The notes: a model not told the origin generated them from the sequence alone. A stretch of 64,000 nt of DNA from Castellaniella daejeonensis (GCF_039523555.1 NZ_BAAAFN010000009.1:123494-187493); one strand, 5' to 3'; shown: positions 1-8,127, counted from the stretch's first letter. A program made the numbers and translations.

Positions 1-1
1 G

Positions 2-1273
2 CGCGGCTGGCGCACCACCGCCGCCAGCAAGATGCTGGCCGGCTACGTCAGCCCCTTCGACGCCGCCGTGGTAGACCGCTGGCGCGAGGCCGGCACCGTC
101 TCGCTGGGCAAGCTCAGCTGCGACGAATTCGCCATGGGCTCGGGCAACGAGAATTCCGCCTTCGGCCCGGTGCGCAACCCCTGGGATCCGGAACGGATCC
201 CGGGCGGATCGTCCGGCGGCTCCGCCGCGGCCGTGGCCGCCGGCCTGGTGCTGGGCGCCACCGGCACCGATACTGGCGGCTCGGTGCGCCAGCCCGCCGC
301 CCTGTGCGGCGTCAGCGGCATCAAGCCCACCTACGGCACGGTTTCGCGCTACGGCATCATTGCCTATGCCTCCAGCCTGGACCAGGCCGGCCCCCTGGCG
401 CGCAGCGCCCGCGACCTGGTGCCGCTGCTCGATGCCATGAGCGGCTTCGACCCCCGCGATTCGACCAGCCTGGAAACCTGCGACGGCGCAGCCAACGCGC
501 CCGGCCGCGTCCAGGCCGCGTTCGACGCCGCACAGGCCGGCTTCCAGGCCGGCGGCGAGCGCCCGCTGTCGGGGCTGCGCATCGGCGTGCCGCGCGAGTT
601 CTTCAACGAAGGCCTGTCCGCCGACGTCGGTGCCGCCGTCGAAGCCGCCCTGCAGGTCTTCGAATCCCTGGGCGCGGTGCGCGTGGACGTATCCCTGCCG
701 CGCACACGCCTGTCGATCCCGGCCTACTACGTGATCGCCCCGGCCGAAGCCTCCAGCAACCTGTCGCGCTACGACGGGGTGCGCTACGGCCACCGCGCGG
801 CCGAATACACCGACCTGTTCGACATGACCAGCCGGTCACGCTCCGAGGGCTTCGGCGACGAAGTCCGCCGCCGCATCCTGGTGGGGTCCTACGTCCTGTC
901 GCACGGCTACTACGACGCCTACTACCTGCAGGCGCAGCGCGTGCGGCGCATGATCGCCGACGACTTCCGCCGCGTCCTGGCGCAGGATTGCGACGTGATC
1001 ATGGGGCCGGTCACGCCCGCCGTGGCCCGCCGCATCGGCGACAACCGCCAGGACCCGATCGCCGACTGGCTGGGCGACATCTACACACTGGGCGTCAGCC
1101 TGGCGGGCCTGCCCGGCATGTCCATCCCCTGCGGCTTCGGCGGCGAATCGGGCCGGATGCCCATCGGGCTGCAGCTCATCGGCCGGTACTTCGACGAAGG
1201 CCGCCTGCTGGCCCTGGCCGACCGCTACCAGCAAGCCACAGACTGGCACCAACGCATTCCGGGACACGCATAA
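2..1273 (+). CDS. gatA: Glutamyl-tRNA(Gln)/aspartyl-tRNA(Asn) amidotransferase subunit A, 5' end cut by the window
   Basis: This is the amidase subunit of GatCAB, which releases ammonia from glutamine for amidation of mischarged Glu-tRNA(Gln) or Asp-tRNA(Asn) in the cytoplasm. The reading frame is open from base 2 and its first in-window residues (RGWRTTAASKMLAGY) are internal GatA sequence, so the ATG at 32 is not the start. The amidase signature is complete for the part present: GGSSGGS near nt 200-222 carries the cis-serine and TDTGGSVRQPA near 265-295 carries the nucleophilic serine. The catalytic lysine would lie upstream of the window. The C-terminal GLPGMSIPCG and GLQLIG motifs are typical of GatA. 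The stop codon overlaps the gatB start (TAATG), which implies translational coupling. Confidence 0.96.
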   Translation, partial: RGWRTTAASKMLAGYVSPFDAAVVDRWREAGTVSLGKLSCDEFAMGSGNENSAFGPVRNPWDPERIPGGSSGGSAAAVAAGLVLGATGTDTGGSVRQPAALCGVSGIKPTYGTVSRYGIIAYASSLDQAGPLARSARDLVPLLDAMSGFDPRDSTSLETCDGAANAPGRVQAAFDAAQAGFQAGGERPLSGLRIGVPREFFNEGLSADVGAAVEAALQVFESLGAVRVDVSLPRTRLSIPAYYVIAPAEASSNLSRYDGVRYGHRAAEYTDLFDMTSRSRSEGFGDEVRRRILVGSYVLSHGYYDAYYLQAQRVRRMIADDFRRVLAQDCDVIMGPVTPAVARRIGDNRQDPIADWLGDIYTLGVSLAGLPGMSIPCGFGGESGRMPIGLQLIGRYFDEGRLLALADRYQQATDWHQRIPGHA

Positions 1274-2730
1274 TGGATTGGGAAATCGTCATCGGGCTAG
1301 AAACCCATACCCAGCTCTCCACGCGGTCGAAAATCTTTTCCCGCAGCAGCACGCGTTTCGGCGCCGAGCCCAACACCCAGGCCAATGCCGTGGACATGGC
1401 CCTGCCGGGATCGCTGCCGGCCATGAACCGCGGCGCGGTGGAGCGCGCCATCCAGTTCGGCCTGGCCGTGGGCGCCCGGGTGGCCGAACGCTCGGTGTTC
1501 GCGCGCAAGAACTATTTCTACCCCGACCTGCCGAAGAACTACCAGATCAGCCAGTTCGAACTGCCGATCGTGGTGGGCGGCAAGCTGAGTTTCTTCGTCG
1601 GCGAGCAGGAACACACGGTGAACCTGACCCGCGCCCACCTGGAAGAAGACGCCGGCAAGTCGCTGCACGAGCACTTCACGGGACCGCACGGCGAATCGTC
1701 CAGCGGCATCGACCTGAACCGCGCCGGCACGCCGCTGCTCGAGATCGTGTCCGAACCCGAAATGCGCTCCGCCGCCGAGGCCGTGGCCTACGCGCGCACC
1801 CTGCACGGCCTGGTGGTGTGGCTGGGCATCTGCGACGGCAACATGCAGGAAGGCTCGTTCCGCGTGGATGCGAACGTGTCGGTGCGCCCCCGGGGCCAGA
1901 CCGAATTCGGCACGCGCTGCGAGATCAAGAACCTGAATTCCTTCCGCTTCCTGGAACGCGCGATCCAGTACGAAGCCCGCCGCCAGATCGAGCTGATCGA
2001 GGACGGCGGCAAGGTGGTGCAGGAAACGCGTCTGTACGATGCCGACCGCGACGAAACGCGCAGCATGCGGTCCAAGGAAGACTCGCACGACTACCGCTAC
2101 TTCCCCGATCCGGACCTGCCGCCCCTGGTGGTGGCGCCGGAATGGATCGAGCGGGTGCGCCAGGAAATGCCGGAACTGCCGGCGGCCAAGCGCGCGCGCT
2201 TCGAGGCCGACCTGGGCCTTTCGGCCTACGACGCGGCCCAGCTGACGCTGCATCGCGCGATGGCCGACTATTTCGAGGCCGCGGCCGCCGCGCTGCCGGC
2301 CGGCCAGGCGAAGCAGGCCGCCAACTGGATCCTGGGTGAATTGTCCGCCGCGCTGAACCGCGACGACCTGGACATCAGCCGCTCGCCGGTGTCCCCCAAG
2401 CAGCTGGCGGCCCTGATCGCCCGCATCCTGGACGGCACGATCTCGACGAAGATCGCACGCGACGTGTTCGCGGCGATGTGGGCGGGGGAATCGGACGGCG
2501 ACCCCGACGCGATCATCGAGTCGCGCGGCCTGCGCCAGATCAGCGACACGGGCGCGATCGAGGCGATGATCGACGAAGTGCTGGCGGCCAACCCGGCCAT
2601 CGTCGAGGAATACCGGGCAGGCAAGCAGAAGGCGTTCAATTCGCTGGTCGGCCAGGTGATGAAGGCGGCCAAGGGCAAGGCGAATCCGCAGCAGGTCAAT
2701 ACGGTGCTGAAGCAGAAGCTGGATTCGTAG
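1273..2730 (+). CDS. gatB: Glutamyl-tRNA(Gln)/aspartyl-tRNA(Asn) amidotransferase subunit B
   Basis: This is the tRNA-binding and kinase subunit of GatCAB; it phosphorylates the Glu or Asp carried by the mischarged tRNA and passes it to ammonia channelled from GatA. The 485-residue product begins MDWEIVIGLETHTQL, which is the conserved GatB N-terminus, and it contains the family blocks PGSLPAMNRGAVERA and FARKNYFYPDLPKNYQISQ. The C-terminal YqeY-like tail ends with VGQVMKAAKGKANP. The start is fixed by the one-base overlap with the gatA stop. The gene ends at a direct repeat and a long inverted repeat that probably terminate transcription against convergent pyrE. Confidence 0.97.
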   Translation: MDWEIVIGLETHTQLSTRSKIFSRSSTRFGAEPNTQANAVDMALPGSLPAMNRGAVERAIQFGLAVGARVAERSVFARKNYFYPDLPKNYQISQFELPIVVGGKLSFFVGEQEHTVNLTRAHLEEDAGKSLHEHFTGPHGESSSGIDLNRAGTPLLEIVSEPEMRSAAEAVAYARTLHGLVVWLGICDGNMQEGSFRVDANVSVRPRGQTEFGTRCEIKNLNSFRFLERAIQYEARRQIELIEDGGKVVQETRLYDADRDETRSMRSKEDSHDYRYFPDPDLPPLVVAPEWIERVRQEMPELPAAKRARFEADLGLSAYDAAQLTLHRAMADYFEAAAAALPAGQAKQAANWILGELSAALNRDDLDISRSPVSPKQLAALIARILDGTISTKIARDVFAAMWAGESDGDPDAIIESRGLRQISDTGAIEAMIDEVLAANPAIVEEYRAGKQKAFNSLVGQVMKAAKGKANPQQVNTVLKQKLDS

Positions 2731-2738
2731 GGTTTTCT

Positions 2739-2776
2739 GCTGTCTCTCGGCCGGTTTCTCGCTGTCTCTCGGCCGG
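2739..2776. repeat. 16-nt direct repeat, two copies, downstream of gatB
   Basis: The 16-mer GCTGTCTCTCGGCCGG occurs at 2739-2754 and again at 2761-2776, separated by six bases. The second copy runs into the left arm of the inverted repeat that follows. No coding role is apparent. It may be a local duplication within an intergenic repeat element. Confidence 0.8.
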
Positions 2777-2833
2777 CGTGTGCTTCCGACCGGCGGGCTC
2801 GAACAGCACGCCGGTCGGAAGCACACGCCGGCC
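2771..2833. terminator. 25-bp perfect inverted repeat between convergent gatB and pyrE
   Basis: Bases 2771-2795 and 2809-2833 are exact reverse complements (25 bp) around a 13-nt loop. The position between two convergent genes suggests a bidirectional transcription barrier. No clear T-tract follows on either side, so factor-independent termination is not certain. It could instead be a small repetitive intergenic palindrome. Confidence 0.65.
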
Positions 2834-2883
2834 TGACGCAACGATCGGGAATGCCGAGGCCCGGCCGAAGCACTCATGAGGAT

Positions 2884-3555
2884 TTACTGGACCCCATAGC
2901 GCGCCCGGTATGCCGACACGGCATCGCGGTGCCTGGCCAGGGCGGCGTCGTCTTCCAGCAGGGCCATGATGTCGGCCAGCGAGGCGATGCTGACCACGGG
3001 GATACCGTAGGCCCGCTCGACTTCCTGGACGGCCGAACCGTCGGACAGCGCATCGTCCGCGCCGGCGCGTTCCATGCGATCCAGGGCGATCAGCACGGCG
3101 GCGGGCTGGGCGCCGGCGGCGCGGATCATCGCCACGGATTCACGCACCGAAGTGCCGGCCGTGATCACGTCGTCGATGATCACCACGCGGCCCTGCAGCG
3201 GCGCACCCACCAGCATGCCGCCTTCGCCGTGGTCCTTGGCTTCCTTGCGGTTGAAGGCGAACGGCACCGAGCGGCTGCCCCGGGAAGGATGGTTCGACAA
3301 GGCGATCGCCGCCGTGGTGGCCAGGGGGATGCCCTTGTAGGCGGGGCCGAACAGCATGTCGAAATCCAGCCCGGAATCGGCCAGCGCCTGGGCGTAGAAC
3401 TGGCCCAGGCGGCCCACGCTGGCGCCGTCGTTGAACAGGCCCGCGTTGAAGAAATACGGGCTGCGGCGACCGGATTTCATCGTGAAGTCCCCGAAATTCA
3501 GGACCCCCTGTTCCAGGGCGAAACGGACGAAGGCTTGGGCGCGGGAACCGGGCAT
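2884..3555 (-). CDS. pyrE: Orotate phosphoribosyltransferase
   Basis: The enzyme converts orotate and PRPP to orotidine 5'-monophosphate in de novo pyrimidine synthesis, in the cytosol. The 223-residue protein matches the family length. It has the N-terminal substrate region (MKSGRRSPYFFNAGLF), the GPAYKGIPLA motif and the PRPP-binding loop VVIIDDVITAGTS. The frame stays open far upstream without support, so the start is taken at MPGSRAQAF, the usual PyrE N-terminus. It is convergent with gatB and divergent from the dioxygenase gene, with which it shares a roughly 120-bp promoter gap. Confidence 0.96.
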   Translation of the reverse strand: MPGSRAQAFVRFALEQGVLNFGDFTMKSGRRSPYFFNAGLFNDGASVGRLGQFYAQALADSGLDFDMLFGPAYKGIPLATTAAIALSNHPSRGSRSVPFAFNRKEAKDHGEGGMLVGAPLQGRVVIIDDVITAGTSVRESVAMIRAAGAQPAAVLIALDRMERAGADDALSDGSAVQEVERAYGIPVVSIASLADIMALLEDDAALARHRDAVSAYRARYGVQ

Positions 3556-3674
3556 GGCGAAAATTCTCTGTACGGGAAAGGCCACATTATCGGATATTTG
3601 GGCGCGGCGATGGAGGACCGGTCCGGCCACGGCTATGATGTCTTTTCCACGATCCCATTCCGACGAGGCAGCCC

Positions 3675-4473
3675 ATGCGCCAACCCGTCTATTTCCTGTC
3701 CCATGGCGGCGGCCCCTGGCCCTGGATGCCCGAAGTGCTCGATGCCTATGCCCCCCCTGACCGCCGCGCTGCAGGCGATCCCTGCCGCCCTGCCCCGGCG
3801 GCCGCGGGCGATCCTGATGGTGTCGGCGCACTGGATCACCCGGGGGGGCGTGCTGCTGGGCAGCCATCCCCGGCCGGGCATGCTGTACGACTACTACGGC
3901 TTTCCCGCACACACCTATGAAATCCGCTACCCCGCCCCCGGCTCGCCCGACCTGGCCGCGCGCACGGCGGAACTCCTGCGCACCGCCGACATCCCGGTGG
4001 ACTTCGACCCGGAACGCGGCTTCGACCACGGGGCGTTCGTGCCGGCCCACGTGATGTTCCCCGAAGCGGACATCCCCATGGTCCAGCTGTCGATCGAGCG
4101 CAGCTTCGATCCGGACTGGCACCAGCGGCTGGGCGCCGCCCTGGCGCCGCTGCGCGACGAAGATGTCCTGATCATCGGCAGCGGGCTCAGCTACCACAAC
4201 CTGCGCCTGTTCGGCCCGGGCGGACGCGAGCCATCCGCCCGGTTCGACGCCTGGCTTCGGCAGGCGCTGGCACCCGCTACGGCGGCGGCGCGCCACGAGC
4301 GGCTGAGGAACTGGGAAGAAGCCCCCGCAGCCCGGATCGCCCATCCCATGGAAGACCACCTGGTGCCGCTCTTCGTCGCCAACGGCGCCTCGGGCGACGG
4401 CCCCGCCAGCCTCTGCCATCACGAAACCGAAGCGGCAGGCGGGCTCACCGTGTCCAGCTTCCGTTTCGACTGA
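3675..4473 (+). pseudogene. DODA-type extradiol aromatic ring-opening dioxygenase (YgiD-like), frameshifted at a C7 tract
   Basis: Two frames together give one protein of the class III extradiol dioxygenase family (LigB/DODA, YgiD), which uses a metal ion to cleave catechol-type rings. The N-terminal piece starts at 3675 with MRQPVYFLSHGGGPW, carrying the metal-binding His. The rest lies in the next frame from about 3750: AILMVSAHW, FDHGAFVP, IGSGLSYHN, and AHPMEDHLVPLF with a further His. The frames meet at seven C residues (3751-3757); removing one C restores DAYAPLTAAL without a break. The gene is therefore disrupted, phase-variable, or carries a base-calling error in a homopolymer. A shorter downstream start would lack the first His and should be inactive. 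Confidence 0.75.
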
Positions 4474-4536
4474 GACGCGGTCCCGCGGACCGGGTAGGTT
4501 AAAGTTCAGGCTTGCAACAACCAAACGGATACCCAC

Positions 4537-5328
4537 GTGCTGCGCATCACCACCCTGAACGTCAACGGCATCCGCTCGGCCTTCCGCAAGGGGCTGGCCG
4601 ACTGGCTGGCCGACGCCCGCCCCGACATCGTCTGCCTGCAGGAAATCAAGATCCACGACGGCGACCTGGCCGACGATCTGCGCCATCCCGACGGCCTGAC
4701 CGGGCACTTCCACCACGCCGAGAAAAAGGGCTACAGCGGCGTGGGACTCTACCTGCGCCAACCGGCCGACGCCGTCACGGCAGGCATGGATTGCCCGGAA
4801 TTCGACGCCGAGGGGCGCATCCTGCGCGCCGACTGGCCCGGCCTGACCGTCATCAGCGCCTACCTGCCATCGGGATCCAGCGGCGACGAGCGCCAGACGG
4901 CCAAATACCGCTTCCTGGACCATTTCGAGACCTGGATGGCGGGACTGATGCAGGAATACCGCGACACCGGCCGCGAATTCGTCATCTGCGGCGACTGGAA
5001 CATCGCCCACAAGGAAATCGACCTGAAGAACTGGAAGGGCAACCTGAAGAACAGCGGCTTCCTGCCCGAAGAACGCGCCTGGCTGAGCAAGGTCTTCGAC
5101 GAATACGGGTGGGTGGACGTCTACCGCCGCCTGCACCCGGACGCCACCGGCGAGGCCTACACCTGGTGGAGCAACCGCGGCCAGGCCTGGGCGAAGAACG
5201 TGGGCTGGCGCATCGACTACCACATCGCCACCCCCGGCATCGCCGCCCGCGCGCGCGCCGCCTCGATCCACCGCGAACCGAGATTCAGCGACCACGCGCC
5301 GCTGACGATCGACTACGAGTGGTCCTGA
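4537..5328 (+). CDS. xth: Exodeoxyribonuclease III
   Basis: This is a 263-residue AP endonuclease/3'-5' exonuclease of the EEP superfamily, active in base excision repair. Visible active-site blocks are LNVNGIRSAF, CLQEIK (metal-binding Glu near residue 36), YSGVGLY, GDWNIAH near 150, and the C-terminal RIDYH and SDHAPL with the catalytic Asp-His pair. The length matches the family. The start is GTG at 4537; no in-frame ATG lies close enough to keep the first beta strand. It stands alone on the plus strand behind the dioxygenase gene. Confidence 0.95.
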   Translation: MLRITTLNVNGIRSAFRKGLADWLADARPDIVCLQEIKIHDGDLADDLRHPDGLTGHFHHAEKKGYSGVGLYLRQPADAVTAGMDCPEFDAEGRILRADWPGLTVISAYLPSGSSGDERQTAKYRFLDHFETWMAGLMQEYRDTGREFVICGDWNIAHKEIDLKNWKGNLKNSGFLPEERAWLSKVFDEYGWVDVYRRLHPDATGEAYTWWSNRGQAWAKNVGWRIDYHIATPGIAARARAASIHREPRFSDHAPLTIDYEWS

Positions 5329-5389
5329 ACCGCGTTCGGCCCCGCCCATCCGGTCCCGGGTCCTCGGGCAGGGGCTGAAACTGCAAGCA

Positions 5390-5416
5390 TAAAGAAAGTA
5401 CAATGGGGGCCGTAGA
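5390..5416 (+). promoter_or_regulatory. Candidate sigma-28 (FliA) promoter
   Basis: TAAA at 5390-5393, a 15-nt spacer, and GCCGTAGA at 5409-5416 fit the flagellar sigma-28 pattern TAAA-N15-GCCGATAA closely. It lies about 65 nt upstream of the small YjfB-like motility protein gene, which agrees with a flagellar-regulon promoter. Called by eye only. Confidence 0.55.
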
Positions 5417-5481
5417 AAGGGTGTGGCCTGCGCTGCGCCACCATTTCACCACGCGGCAACCGCGTTCTTACAGGAGCCTTC

Positions 5482-5685
5482 ATGTCCGATTCCGTCGAAA
5501 GCGCCGTGGCAGCCGCCACCGGCCTGCAAAACTGGGCCATGATGCAGGAAAAAGACAATCTGCTGCTGCGCAAGGTCCTGGACGGCCAGGCCAACACCAT
5601 TCTCAGCCTGGTCAATTCGGTGCCCTCGGCCCCGCAGCTGGCCACCAGCGGCATGGTCGGCACGCTGCTGCACACGACCGCCTGA
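5482..5685 (+). CDS. YjfB-like putative motility protein
   Basis: This 67-residue acidic-to-neutral protein begins MSDSVESAVAAATGLQNWAMMQEKDNL and resembles the short YjfB-type 'putative motility protein' family: a helical N-terminus with Q/M-rich heptads, then LRKVLDGQANTILSLV. No signal peptide or membrane segment is seen. An AGGAG ribosome site precedes the ATG. A sigma-28-like promoter lies upstream and a strong hairpin terminator follows, so it is a monocistronic gene probably co-regulated with flagella. The exact function of the family is unknown. Confidence 0.75.
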   Translation: MSDSVESAVAAATGLQNWAMMQEKDNLLLRKVLDGQANTILSLVNSVPSAPQLATSGMVGTLLHTTA

Positions 5686-5707
5686 TCCGCGACCGCACCG
5701 AACGCTC

Positions 5708-5733
5708 AAAGGGCCTGGTTTCCAGGCCCTTTT
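5708..5733 (+). terminator. Rho-independent terminator after the YjfB-like gene
   Basis: AAAGGGCCTGG at 5708-5718 pairs perfectly with CCAGGCCCTTT at 5722-5732 around a TTT loop, with a short T run at the 3' side. Confidence 0.85.
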
Positions 5734-5837
5734 CTATTGGCACCCCTCCAAGCTTACCGCCCTATCCACATACCGGCTTGATACACTTCCACTCATCACG
5801 CATCCGCTGATCAAAGAGGCAATGACGTACACACGGC

Positions 5838-5858
5838 ATTTGGCCAACGAGGCCAAAT
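5838..5858. promoter_or_regulatory. Inverted repeat upstream of the ATPase/DUF4276 cassette
   Basis: ATTTGGCC (5838-5845) and GGCCAAAT (5851-5858) form a perfect 8-bp inverted repeat with a 5-nt spacer, about 50 nt before the ATPase start. It could be an operator or an attenuator. No dedicated regulator gene is adjacent. Confidence 0.4.
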
Positions 5859-5908
5859 CTGCCAAGCGTGTAGCATGAACCTATTCGGCACCCGCCCCTG
5901 AGCCCCCC

Positions 5909-7132
5909 ATGGATAAGATAACAGCCCCCCCACGCATCGAATATTTGAAGGTGCGCAACTTTCGTGCCCTCAAGGACATTGAACTGAAGAACCTAACGCC
6001 ATTGACAGTACTGCTCGGTCCCAATGGTAGTGGTAAGTCCACTTTGTTCGATGTATTCAATTTTCTCTCTGAATGTTTTCAGAATGGCTTGCGACATGCA
6101 TGGGACCGCCGTGGCCGCGCCCGAGAGTTGAAAACGCGCGGATCCGATGGCCCTGTGGTGATTGAACTCAAGTACCGTGAAAAAAAAGGTACCCCACTTA
6201 TCACCTACCACCTGTCTATCGACGAAGGTCCGAAGGGGCCATACATCGCCGAGGAATGGCTGGCGTGGAAACGCGGCTCTCATGGGCAACCATTCCGTTT
6301 CCTAGACTACCGCCAAGGTAGAGGAAACGTCATCAGTGGCGACATGCCAGAACAGGATGACATCCGACATGACGTCCCATTACGCGCAGCGGATTTGCTC
6401 GCCGTAAACACACTTGGACAAATTGCTTCCAATCCACGCGTAGCTGCCTTACGCGATTTCATCACAGATTGGTATGTGTCCTACTTGTCTGTCGAAGACG
6501 CTCGCTATCAGCCCGAAGCAGGTCCTAAAGAACGGCTATCCAAGACGGGAGACAACCTAGCCAACGTCATCCAATACCTGAATGAAAGCCACCCTGACCA
6601 ATTGACCCGCATCATGGAAGTCCTGCGTACACGCATCCCCCGCCTGGAGCGAATCGATGCAATTCCCATGCAGGACGGCCGCCTACTTCTGCAGGTGAAG
6701 GATGCTCCCTTTTCAGAACCCGTGATGTCACGTTTCGCATCGGACGGCACGCTGAAAATGCTGGCATATCTGACCGTCCTCTATGATCCTCAGCCGCCCC
6801 GCTTCATCGGTATCGAAGAGCCTGAAAATTTTCTGCATCCCATGCTGCTGCCAGAATTGGGGGAGGAGTGTCGTGCTGCGGCAGAGCGTACTCAATTACT
6901 GGTAACCACACATTCACCGTTCTTTCTGGATACTTGTCGCCCCAAAGAAGTCCGTGTCCTTTATCGTGATAAAGACGGCTATACCCGCGCACAAGTTGCT
7001 AGCGAGATCGAAGGCGTGGAAGCCTTCATGAACCATGGCGCCTCGCTAGGCCGCTTATGGATGGAAGGCCACTTCGGTATAGGTAATCCGCTGCATAACC
7101 AGGGAGCACCGGAGGTAACGCGTGGTAGTTGA
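5909..7132 (+). CDS. AAA family ATPase (AAA_21/OLD-like ABC-type ATPase) of a two-gene cassette
   Basis: The 407-residue ABC/SMC-type ATPase starts with a beta strand and KVRNFRALKDIEL, then Walker A GPNGSGKST at residues 37-45. The C-terminal half has FASDGTLKML near 275 (ABC signature-like region), Walker B FIGIEEPENFLHP near 300, and the switch-His block LLVTTHSPFFL near 330. This layout is that of AAA_21/OLD-family ATPases found beside nuclease-like partners. The last 11 bases overlap the downstream DUF4276 gene. Base composition and codon use are clearly less GC-rich than in flanking genes, which suggests horizontal transfer. The enzymatic output is unknown; by analogy with PARIS, Gabija or Septu it could sense invading DNA and control the partner. 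Confidence 0.85.
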   Translation: MDKITAPPRIEYLKVRNFRALKDIELKNLTPLTVLLGPNGSGKSTLFDVFNFLSECFQNGLRHAWDRRGRARELKTRGSDGPVVIELKYREKKGTPLITYHLSIDEGPKGPYIAEEWLAWKRGSHGQPFRFLDYRQGRGNVISGDMPEQDDIRHDVPLRAADLLAVNTLGQIASNPRVAALRDFITDWYVSYLSVEDARYQPEAGPKERLSKTGDNLANVIQYLNESHPDQLTRIMEVLRTRIPRLERIDAIPMQDGRLLLQVKDAPFSEPVMSRFASDGTLKMLAYLTVLYDPQPPRFIGIEEPENFLHPMLLPELGEECRAAAERTQLLVTTHSPFFLDTCRPKEVRVLYRDKDGYTRAQVASEIEGVEAFMNHGASLGRLWMEGHFGIGNPLHNQGAPEVTRGS

Positions 7133-7733
7133 ATCACTTCATATTCTCCTGGAAGAACCATCAATGGAGGAGGCACTAAAAATCCTCCTGCCACGCATCG
7201 TACGGCCAGGGATCAATCTGAAATACATCCAATTCGGCGACAAGGGCAATTTGTTAAGAGAGTTGCCGAATCGTTTACGTGGCTACAGACAATGGCTCCC
7301 AGAGACGGCTAAGATCATAGTATTGATTGATCGCGATGATGATGACTGCCGCATGCTGAAGCAGCAACTTGAAGGATTTGCTCAACAAGCAGGGTTCACA
7401 ACCAAATCTGCGCCACATCAAAACGGCAATTTCCAGGTTATCAACCGCATTGCCATTGAAGAATTGGAGGCTTGGTTCTTCGGTGATTGGCGTGCCGTGC
7501 AAACAGCCTACCCCAAAATGCCCAATTTATCGGGCAAGGCCCCCTACCGACGACCGGATAGTATTACCGGAGGAACCTGGGAGGCACTAGAGCGGGAGCT
7601 CCAAAAACGAGGCTACTTCAGTTCTGGATTGCGCAAGCGCGAACTTGCGCGCACAGTAGCAAAACACATGCAACCGTCCCGCAACACTTCTCCAAGTTTC
7701 ACCTGCTTTCAGAACGCCTTGACGAGACTATAA
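7122..7733 (+). CDS. DUF4276 family protein (Toprim-like nuclease fold) partner of the ATPase
   Basis: This 203-residue protein starts at GTG 7122, with a strong GGAGG at 7111-7115 inside the end of the ATPase gene. The N-terminal strand VVESLHILLEEPSMEEAL has the Toprim-type glutamates (E11/E12), and IIVLIDRDDDD (D70, D72) is the Toprim DxD acidic cluster. The IAIEELEAWFFGDW block at 111-123 is the hallmark of DUF4276. The lower GC content matches that of the ATPase. Known: DUF4276 genes are often paired with AAA_21 ATPases. Inferred: it is the nuclease or effector half of a defence-type module. No biochemical function is established from this sequence. Confidence 0.85.
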   Translation: MVVESLHILLEEPSMEEALKILLPRIVRPGINLKYIQFGDKGNLLRELPNRLRGYRQWLPETAKIIVLIDRDDDDCRMLKQQLEGFAQQAGFTTKSAPHQNGNFQVINRIAIEELEAWFFGDWRAVQTAYPKMPNLSGKAPYRRPDSITGGTWEALERELQKRGYFSSGLRKRELARTVAKHMQPSRNTSPSFTCFQNALTRL

Positions 7734-7788
7734 GCATATCAATCAAACCGCGGTCCGCTGCCCCGCAGGAACCAGCATAAGGAGGACC

Positions 7789-8127
7789 ATGACCCAGCTT
7801 CCCAACTGCCCCCAGTGCAATTCCGAATACACCTATGAAGACGGCGACCACTTCGTCTGCCCCGAATGCGCGCACGAATGGCCACAGGCTGCCGTGGCGG
7901 ATGTCGAGCAGGCACGCGTCGTCCATGACGCACACGGCAACGTGCTGCAGGACGGCGACACGGTGGTGGTGATCAAGGACCTGAAGGTGAAGGGCTCGTC
8001 CTCGGTGGTGAAGGTCGGCACCAAGGTCAAGAACATCCGTCTGGCGGATGGCGATCACGACATCGACTGCAAGATCGACGGCTTCGGCGCGATGGGCCTG
8101 AAGTCGGAGTTCGTGAAGAAAGCCTGA
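7789..8127 (+). CDS. yjdM: YjdM (PhnA-like) zinc-ribbon protein
   Basis: This 112-residue protein has an N-terminal zinc ribbon with two CxxC pairs (CPQC near 8-11, CPEC near 24-27) and a C-terminal SH3-like beta domain (VVVIKDLKVKGSS, KVGTKVKNIRL). That is the YjdM/PhnA 'alkylphosphonate utilisation' family, now regarded as a zinc-ribbon protein of unclear role rather than phosphonoacetate hydrolase. A strong AGGAGG precedes the ATG. It follows the low-GC cassette and marks the return to normal base composition. Confidence 0.93.
   Translation: MTQLPNCPQCNSEYTYEDGDHFVCPECAHEWPQAAVADVEQARVVHDAHGNVLQDGDTVVVIKDLKVKGSSSVVKVGTKVKNIRLADGDHDIDCKIDGFGAMGLKSEFVKKA

Noticed and set aside
1297..2877. 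Long minus-strand open frame opposite gatB, and similar long antisense frames opposite hemE, nirB, gshA and ddpA
   Set aside because: They are by-products of high-GC third positions in the real genes; compositions are Arg/Gly/His/Ala-rich without family motifs or ribosome sites.
3693..4473. Downstream in-frame start giving a shorter intact dioxygenase
   Set aside because: It would lack the N-terminal LSHG metal-ligand segment, so a frameshifted gene is a better description.
4512..5378. 288-codon frame overlapping xth on the same strand
   Set aside because: An out-of-frame shadow rich in Arg/Pro; exonuclease III motifs are all in the other frame.
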